Below, piece by piece: positions 56,010 to 64,000 of a stretch of 64,000 nt of DNA. This DNA comes from Acidobacteriota bacterium (GTDB lineage Bacteria; Aquificota; Aquificia; Aquificales; Aquificaceae). Position numbers and translations under genes: made by a program. A model generated the notes under the pieces. It had not been told where the DNA came from, did no database searches, and worked only from the letters and a program-made list of their open reading frames with translations. Each line of letters opens with the position of its first letter. The first letter of the stretch is position 1. Location: contig RFFP01000013.1 of assembly GCA_003696155.1 (NCBI GenBank), positions 1 through 64,000 on the forward strand. The letters run 5' to 3'.

Positions 56010-56945
56010 CTACACAAAAAGGGAGCTTATGGATTCTCCTTCGTGAGCCCGCTTTATAGATTCGGCTATCAGTGGAGCTGTCGAGACGACCCTTAGCTTT
56101 TCAAAGGTTTTATCTTCCAAGTTTAGCGTGTTTGTAACTATGACCTCTTCCACGGGGGAACCCTTTAACCTCTCTATGGCAGGACCGGAAAAAACCCCGT
56201 GGGTTGCCGCAACAAACACACCACTGGCACCCTTTGAAAGGAGAAGGTTGGTAGCGGAAACAACAGTTCCCGCAGTATCTACTATATCATCCACAATGAT
56301 GGCCTTCTTATCCTTTACATCCCCAACTATGTCTAGGACCTCAGCTACGTTAGGCTCAGGTCTACGCTTGTATATTATGGCTATACCGCACCCAAGCCTG
56401 TTGGCAAGGAGCCTGGCCCTTTCCACACCACCCGCATCCGGAGATACTACAACCTTATCACCGTCAACTCTGCCCTTTATATATTCATACAGTACGTTAA
56501 GTGCGTAAAGGTTATCCACCGGTATGTTAAAGAAGCCCTGTATCTGTGGCGAGTGAAGGTCAACTACTATGAGCCTCTGAGCTCCCGCAACGGTTAAGAG
56601 GTCAGCGATAAGCCTGGCGCTTATGGGAACCCTAGGCTTATCCTTCCTGTCCTGCCTTGAGTATGCGTAGTAGGGTATGACCGCGGTTATTCTGCCTGCA
56701 GAGGCTCTTTTAAGGGCATCCAAAATAAGTAGCAGCTCCATTATGTTCTCGTTCACCGGAGGACCGAGGGACTGAAGGACAAAGACATCCTCCCCCCTCA
56801 TAGACTCGTTTATCTTAACCCTTACCTCTCCATCGCTAAAACGACCAACAAGGGCGTCAGAAAGTGGTATGCCAAGATATTCAGAAACCTCTTGCGCAAG
56901 CTTGGGATTGCTGTTCCCAGTAATAAGCTTTATGTTGCCAAGCAT
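56010..56945 (-). CDS. prs: Ribose-phosphate pyrophosphokinase
   Basis: Makes PRPP for nucleotide, histidine and tryptophan synthesis. The 311 residues show KLITGNSNPKLAQEVSEYLG, VDLHSPQIQGFFNIPVDNLYAL, VVSPDAGGVERARLLANRL, and the PRPP loop IVDDIVDTAGTV. Shine-Dalgarno: GAGGTGAG before the ATG. It follows tRNA-Gln by 27 bases in the same direction, so its mRNA 5' end is probably made by tRNA 3' processing or by read-through. Confidence 0.96.
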   Translation of the reverse strand: MLGNIKLITGNSNPKLAQEVSEYLGIPLSDALVGRFSDGEVRVKINESMRGEDVFVLQSLGPPVNENIMELLLILDALKRASAGRITAVIPYYAYSRQDRKDKPRVPISARLIADLLTVAGAQRLIVVDLHSPQIQGFFNIPVDNLYALNVLYEYIKGRVDGDKVVVSPDAGGVERARLLANRLGCGIAIIYKRRPEPNVAEVLDIVGDVKDKKAIIVDDIVDTAGTVVSATNLLLSKGASGVFVAATHGVFSGPAIERLKGSPVEEVIVTNTLNLEDKTFEKLRVVSTAPLIAESIKRAHEGESISSLFV

Positions 56946-56972
56946 GACTCACCTCTTCCTTTTAATGGAAAG

Positions 56973-57045
56973 CTGGGGTGCCTGGATTCGAACCAGGAGC
57001 CCCCGGATCCAAAGTCCGGTGCTCTGCCAGTTGAGCTACACCCCA
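56973..57045 (-). tRNA. tRNA-Gln (anticodon TTG)
   Basis: Minus strand: acceptor TGGGGTG pairs with CACCCCA, with discriminator G. The D arm is TAGCTCAACTGGCAGAGC. The anticodon loop CTTTGGA gives anticodon TTG, which reads CAA (and CAG). The T arm is CTGGTTCGAATCCAG. CCA is not encoded (CTT follows). It lies between ispE and prs; the ispE stop codon is inside it (bases 8-10). Processing must therefore separate it from mRNA on both sides. Confidence 0.95.
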
Positions 57046-57848
57046 TAGCTTTCCACACTGTAGAGCTTCCATCCTCTCAGCCTACATCCTAGCTCAACCT
57101 GGGAATTTGGCTCACCCACATAAAATACGCATGAGCCGCTCCCACTTACAAGGCTCCTAAAGCCTAAACCCTCTAAAAACCTAAGCACCTCACCCACTTC
57201 AGGGTAAAGCTCTGCCGCCAACAGCCCTAACCTATTCTCCAGCAGGCTCAGGTCTCCAATCCTTAAGCAATCTACTATTTTATCACTTGGAGGTACACCT
57301 GTCAACATATCCCTTTTTACCCTCCTGTAGACGTAAGATGTAGAAACCTTTACATCGGGACATATGACAACAAACCTCATCTTAGGAAGCTCTAATCTTT
57401 GCAACAGTTCCCCACGCCCTCTGCCTATAGCCCACCCGCAGTAAAGAAAGAAGGGTGCATCAGAGGATACATGGCCAGCTATACTATGGAGCTCTTCAAG
57501 GCTTAAGGGCTTACCCATAAGTTCGTTTATAGCTTTAAGGATCGTTGCCACGTTAGATGAGCCGCCACCAAGTCCACCACCTTCGGGTATGTTCTTCTGT
57601 ATGTATATGCGGTAGTTTATCTCCCTTCCCAACACCTCTTCCATCTTGCGCAGAGCCTTGTATACAAGGTTTTCCTCCATGGGTATGCCCGTGCTCGTCT
57701 CAATACTTAGGGGACCTTCTTCTATAAATACCTCATCAAAGAGGGATATGCTGTTGTAGACTGTGAAAACTTCATGGTAGCCGTCCGACCTCTTGCTAAG
57801 AAGCCAAAGCCCTAAGTTCAACTTCGCTGGCGAGAGAAACCTCCACAT
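57036..57848 (-). CDS. ispE: 4-diphosphocytidyl-2-C-methyl-D-erythritol kinase
   Basis: GHMP kinase of the MEP isoprenoid pathway. The 270-residue product starts MWRFLSPAKLNLGLWLLSKRSDGYHEV; the ATP loop is IPEGGGLGGGSSNVATIL. ATG 57848 is chosen over the track start because it gives the family N terminus and follows TAAAAT by 8 nt. The last codons (Gly, Val, stop) are encoded within the acceptor stem and bases 8-10 of tRNA-Gln. Confidence 0.95.
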   Translation of the reverse strand: MWRFLSPAKLNLGLWLLSKRSDGYHEVFTVYNSISLFDEVFIEEGPLSIETSTGIPMEENLVYKALRKMEEVLGREINYRIYIQKNIPEGGGLGGGSSNVATILKAINELMGKPLSLEELHSIAGHVSSDAPFFLYCGWAIGRGRGELLQRLELPKMRFVVICPDVKVSTSYVYRRVKRDMLTGVPPSDKIVDCLRIGDLSLLENRLGLLAAELYPEVGEVLRFLEGLGFRSLVSGSGSCVFYVGEPNSQVELGCRLRGWKLYSVESYGV

Positions 57849-57856
57849 AGGTTTAT

Positions 57857-57862
57857 ATTTTA
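57857..57862 (-). promoter_or_regulatory. -10 box of ispE, leaderless type
   Basis: On the minus strand TAAAAT is followed by 8 nt and the ispE ATG. No Shine-Dalgarno is present. It would drive the long leftward operon. Confidence 0.5.
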
Positions 57863-57938
57863 GCACTCCACCTAAAATTGATATTAAATAAGTTAATAAG
57901 CTTAAGTTTTATATGCTAAAATTTTTGTAGCTTACCTC

Positions 57939-57967
57939 TTGACAAGAGATAGGGATGTTAATATAAT
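57939..57967 (+). promoter_or_regulatory. Consensus sigma-70 promoter of groESL
   Basis: TTGACA, 17 bp, TATAAT: both hexamers perfect. Transcription would begin near 57974 and the leader holds AAGGAGGTGAAAC before groES. No CIRCE inverted repeat lies between promoter and gene. Confidence 0.85.
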
Positions 57968-58002
57968 ATTCCACCGTAAAAACACCAAGAAGGAGGTGAA
58001 AC

Positions 58003-58296
58003 ATGGCGAAACTGAGGCCTTTATATGACAAGGTTGTTGTAAGGAGGTTTGAGGAGCAGGAGCAGAAAACCGCCTCGGGTATAATCATACCCGATACAGC
58101 AAAGGAAAAACCCCAGATGGGGGAGGTTGTAGCGGTAGGAGAGGGAAAGCTCCTACAGAACGGTCAGCAGGTACCACCAAAGGTAAAGGTGGGGGACAGG
58201 GTAGTCTTCAACAAGTATGCCGGCACCGAGGTTGAGTTGAACGGCGAAAAGTACCTTATCATGTCAGAGGATGAAATTCTGGCTATAGTAGAATAA
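58003..58296 (+). CDS. groES: Co-chaperonin GroES
   Basis: Lid of the GroEL folding chamber. The 97-residue protein begins [43 protein letters not shown], including the mobile loop, and contains [14 protein letters not shown]. The Shine-Dalgarno AGGAGGTG is strong. It is followed 24 bases later by groEL and driven by the perfect sigma-70-like promoter upstream. Confidence 0.97.
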   Translation: MAKLRPLYDKVVVRRFEEQEQKTASGIIIPDTAKEKPQMGEVVAVGEGKLLQNGQQVPPKVKVGDRVVFNKYAGTEVELNGEKYLIMSEDEILAIVE

Positions 58297-59958
<1,662 letters not shown>

Positions 59959-59965
59959 AAGACCG

Positions 59966-59989
59966 GCCCCCTTCTATGGGGGCTTTTTT
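59966..59989 (+). terminator. Rho-independent terminator of groESL
   Basis: GCCCCC-TTCTAT-GGGGGC followed by six T residues, 7 bases after the groEL stop. Confidence 0.92.
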
Positions 59990-60021
59990 AAGTTTTTGAA
60001 GTGAAGTTCTTACTCAAGCAT

Positions 60022-62091
60022 CTACTCACGCTTAGCGCCTAAGAGCTCTACTAATCCTTTAACTATCTTTTCCTTGTCCTCTCCCAGAAGCACAAAACCG
60101 TTTTTCATACAGCATCTGTCCTGTGTACAAAGCAAACCTATGGACTTGACCTCATCCCCTACCTTAACCGTCTTACTTGCAGGGAGATAGTAGTAAGTTC
60201 CATCTGTGTAAAAATCACCACCGCTTAACTCTATCTCCATGCCATTTATCTTCAGCATCATCTTGCTATAAGCCTTACCCACATAAACGTCCACCTGCTC
60301 AAGGGATGATAGACTCTCATAGAGCTCTTTTAAAGAAAGGGATGCCGGCTCAAACTTCACATAGTCTTTAACCGTATAGCATTCATCGAAGGTTGCATAA
60401 GGACATTCCCTTCTGCAGTAGTCATGGTCTATTTTTTGGAATAGCTCACCGACCGCATAACCCTTCGAAGGCAGTATGTTTTCCTTCCCAAGCTTTGAGA
60501 GAAATCCTGACCTTTCCATCGCTTCTTTAACTGGACTTTTGACATTCACAAAAACAAGATTAACCCTTCTTTTCCGTAGGTCATCCAAAAAGTTTTCTAG
60601 GGCTTCAAGAGCGGTACCATCCATGTAGTTTATGGACTCCCCATCAACTACGAGATACTTTAGCGCTGGTTTTTCACTTACTATATATTCAAAATCTTGC
60701 AGAACATTTTCCACGTTGGCGTAATAGAGAGATGCCTCGGGCCTTACCATCTCTATCTGTGGACACGTGGGTATGTTATGAGCTTCTGCGTTTACGAAGG
60801 TCTTGCTTACAGGGTCCCTAGCCATCCTAACTATGCGAGGGTGCAGGCTCCTCCACAGAAAGAGGGAAAGGGAAAGGAACATCCCTATAAAGAGGGCATA
60901 GTCGGGCTTCATCACAAAGGACATGCCAAAGGTGGCTATGGCGGATATACCGTCGTAACGGTTTGTTTTCCAGAGATGGATAAAGTACTTGGGCTTTATC
61001 AGGTTTATGACTGCAGTTATGACCACTGCGGAGAGCACTGCCCTAGGTAGGTAGTACAGAAGAGGAGCGAGGAAGAATATGGTGGCTATCACAAAGCTTG
61101 CGCTTACTATGTTTGACATGCCAGTCTTTGCACCAGACTGGAAGTTTACAGCAGAACGAGAGAAAGAACCGCTCACAGGAAAACTTTTAAAGAAAGAGCC
61201 CAAGAGGTTTGCCAACCCTTGACCTATGAGCTCCTGGTTTACATCCAATCTCTGCTTTGTCTGACTTGCTATGACTTTAGCTATGGCATAGGCTTCCATA
61301 AAGCCTACTAGGGCAATTACGATTGCTTTTCCTACAAGCGTGTCCAACAGGTCTAGGTCTATGGATGGTAAGGAAGGAAAGGGAAGGCCTTTTGGGATTT
61401 CACCCACAACCTTTATACCGTAGTTTTCAAAGGAGAAGGCAAAGGAGAGAGCGGTAAAGAGGACCACAGTCAGAAGAGCGGAGGGGAAATTTCTGTAAAC
61501 CTTTCTTAACCCTACAATTAAGACTATGGATACAGCACCCACCACTAGGGTATAGGGATTGGTGTTTGTGAGGTTTTTCAGAATTTCGTATACGTTCTGG
61601 AATATGAGCTCTTTCTGCTCCACCTTTATGCCAAGGAGGGCAGGTACCTGTGTGGTAGCTATTATTATGGCTGCTGCGTTGGTAAAGCCGACCACCACTG
61701 CTTGGGAGACGAAGTTTACAAGAAAACCAAGCCTAAAAACACCCAAAATGAGCTGTACCGCACCCACGAGAAAGGCCATAAGTATGGCAAGCTCTATAAA
61801 CTTTTCTTCCCCAGGTTTTGCAAAACCTGACAGAGATACGAAGGTAAGAAAGGCAACTATGGCAACAGGTCCAGTGGCAAGCTGAGCGGAGCTTCCAAAA
61901 AGGGCGGCTACTATAACGGGTATGGAAGCTGCGTAAAGACCGTACACTGGAGGAAGACCAGCTATGAGGGCATAAGCCATGGACTGGGGCACCAAAACCA
62001 CCGCAACGGTAAGACCAGCTATAAAGTCAGATGCGAAGGTTTGCCTGTTATAGACCTTTAGCCATTTTAGGAAAGGGAAAAACCTTTCCAT
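60022..62091 (-). CDS. SulP-family anion transporter with STAS domain and Cys-rich C-terminal region
   Basis: SLC26/SulP membrane transporter, 689 residues. It begins WLKVYNRQTFASDFIAGLTVAVVLVPQSMAYALIAGLPPVYGLYAA, the family start, with about 12-14 helices, and a cytoplasmic STAS domain (LKYLVVDGESINYMDGTALEALENFL). The substrate could be sulfate, bicarbonate or another anion. Beyond STAS are ~130 extra residues with clustered cysteines (YCRRECPYATFDECY; LLCTQDRCCMKNG), which I do not recognise. TAAAAT lies 9 nt before the ATG. It is divergent from the nitrilase gene. Confidence 0.88.
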   Translation of the reverse strand: MERFFPFLKWLKVYNRQTFASDFIAGLTVAVVLVPQSMAYALIAGLPPVYGLYAASIPVIVAALFGSSAQLATGPVAIVAFLTFVSLSGFAKPGEEKFIELAILMAFLVGAVQLILGVFRLGFLVNFVSQAVVVGFTNAAAIIIATTQVPALLGIKVEQKELIFQNVYEILKNLTNTNPYTLVVGAVSIVLIVGLRKVYRNFPSALLTVVLFTALSFAFSFENYGIKVVGEIPKGLPFPSLPSIDLDLLDTLVGKAIVIALVGFMEAYAIAKVIASQTKQRLDVNQELIGQGLANLLGSFFKSFPVSGSFSRSAVNFQSGAKTGMSNIVSASFVIATIFFLAPLLYYLPRAVLSAVVITAVINLIKPKYFIHLWKTNRYDGISAIATFGMSFVMKPDYALFIGMFLSLSLFLWRSLHPRIVRMARDPVSKTFVNAEAHNIPTCPQIEMVRPEASLYYANVENVLQDFEYIVSEKPALKYLVVDGESINYMDGTALEALENFLDDLRKRRVNLVFVNVKSPVKEAMERSGFLSKLGKENILPSKGYAVGELFQKIDHDYCRRECPYATFDECYTVKDYVKFEPASLSLKELYESLSSLEQVDVYVGKAYSKMMLKINGMEIELSGGDFYTDGTYYYLPASKTVKVGDEVKSIGLLCTQDRCCMKNGFVLLGEDKEKIVKGLVELLGAKRE

Positions 62092-62100
62092 AAGGTTTTT

Positions 62101-62106
62101 ATTTTA
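62101..62106 (-). promoter_or_regulatory. -10-like box of the SulP gene
   Basis: On the minus strand TAAAAT is followed by 9 nt and the SulP ATG at 62091. No Shine-Dalgarno is seen. The spacing is slightly long for a strictly leaderless start. Confidence 0.35.
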
Positions 62107-62118
62107 GCATGAGTGAAA

Positions 62119-62124
62119 TATAAT
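62119..62124 (+). promoter_or_regulatory. -10 box of the nitrilase gene, leaderless type
   Basis: TATAAT ends 6 nt before GTG 62131. The nearby ATG (62129) is out of frame and hits a stop within four codons. Confidence 0.5.
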
Positions 62125-62130
62125 AGCCAT

Positions 62131-64000
<1,870 letters not shown>

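Noticed and set aside
57860-57868. TTAGCACTC, half of a CIRCE heat-shock operator, upstream of groESL
   Set aside because: The matching half GAGTGCTAA does not follow at the 9-base spacing. The sequence overlaps the ispE -10 box on the other strand, and it lies upstream of the groES -35 box.

Overview
This 64 kb window looks like chromosomal DNA of a hyperthermophilic member of the Aquificaceae (Aquifex / Hydrogenobacter / Thermocrinis type). That placement is inference from gene content, gene style and codon use, not from a marker gene. Support comes from moderate GC, heavy use of AGG/ATA codons, very tight gene packing with ATGA/GTGA overlaps, separate GlyRS beta subunit, secF standing apart from secD, citramalate synthase, PEP synthase, and housekeeping genes scattered in short mixed operons. 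Nearly all of the window is core genome; I see no prophage, insertion sequence or CRISPR array.

Layout. 1-4.1 kb: end of a respiratory complex I operon (nuoL partial, nuoM, nuoN), a metallo-beta-lactamase-fold hydrolase and a small cytochrome c. 4.1-7 kb: coaE, a PLD-HerA fusion ATPase and dtd. 7-13 kb: an OmpA-like protein, a GT39-type glycosyltransferase, secF, a TPR membrane protein and glyS. 13-25.7 kb: ppsA followed by a type IV pilus region (pilM-N-O-Q, two pilins, and an opposing minor-pilin operon), with a decayed second copy of the start of the minor-pilin operon next to it. 25.8-28.7 kb: tpx, small genes, mogA and the eroded remains of a metal ABC transporter. 28.7-36.3 kb: a glycolipid glycosyltransferase, pgsA-like, purA, hflX, hfq, nadE, argD and a DUF29 protein. 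36.4-43.6 kb: cimA, a small exported protein, ctpA, tsaD, fmt, ribD, small zinc-ribbon and DUF302 genes, and an LptE-like gene. 43.6-50.5 kb: eno, a FtsB-like gene, a CpoB-like lipoprotein, uppS, cdsA, a TldE/PmbA protein, and an unrecognised membrane protein with a twin-receiver partner. 50.5-57.8 kb: a long leftward operon ispE / tRNA-Gln / prs / rplY / pth / ppa / kdsD / dxr / orphan oligopeptide-binding protein. 58-64 kb: groES-groEL, a SulP transporter, a nitrilase-family amidase and the start of pyrG.

The most striking signal is regulatory. Many first genes of transcription units have no Shine-Dalgarno sequence but a -10-like hexamer (TATAAT, TAAAAT or TATTAT) ending 6-9 nt before the start codon, so transcription would begin at or within about two bases of the start codon. 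I count about 18 such starts, including eno, pyrG, coaE, secF, nadE, cimA, mogA and ispE. Genes inside operons, and a few first genes (groES, tpx, hfq, pilA), instead have ordinary Shine-Dalgarno sequences or stop/start overlaps. Leaderless translation therefore appears to be a standard mode for first genes here. At eno / LptE-like the two divergent -10 boxes form one perfect 14-bp palindrome.

Other points worth attention: a duplicated minor-pilin operon whose second copy is broken at a TA repeat; 11-bp-spaced direct repeats upstream of three pilin loci; an ispE stop codon made of tRNA-Gln bases 8-10; a shrunken znuA/znuB pair; a PLD nuclease fused to a HerA-type translocase; and a twin-receiver signalling protein paired with a membrane protein.
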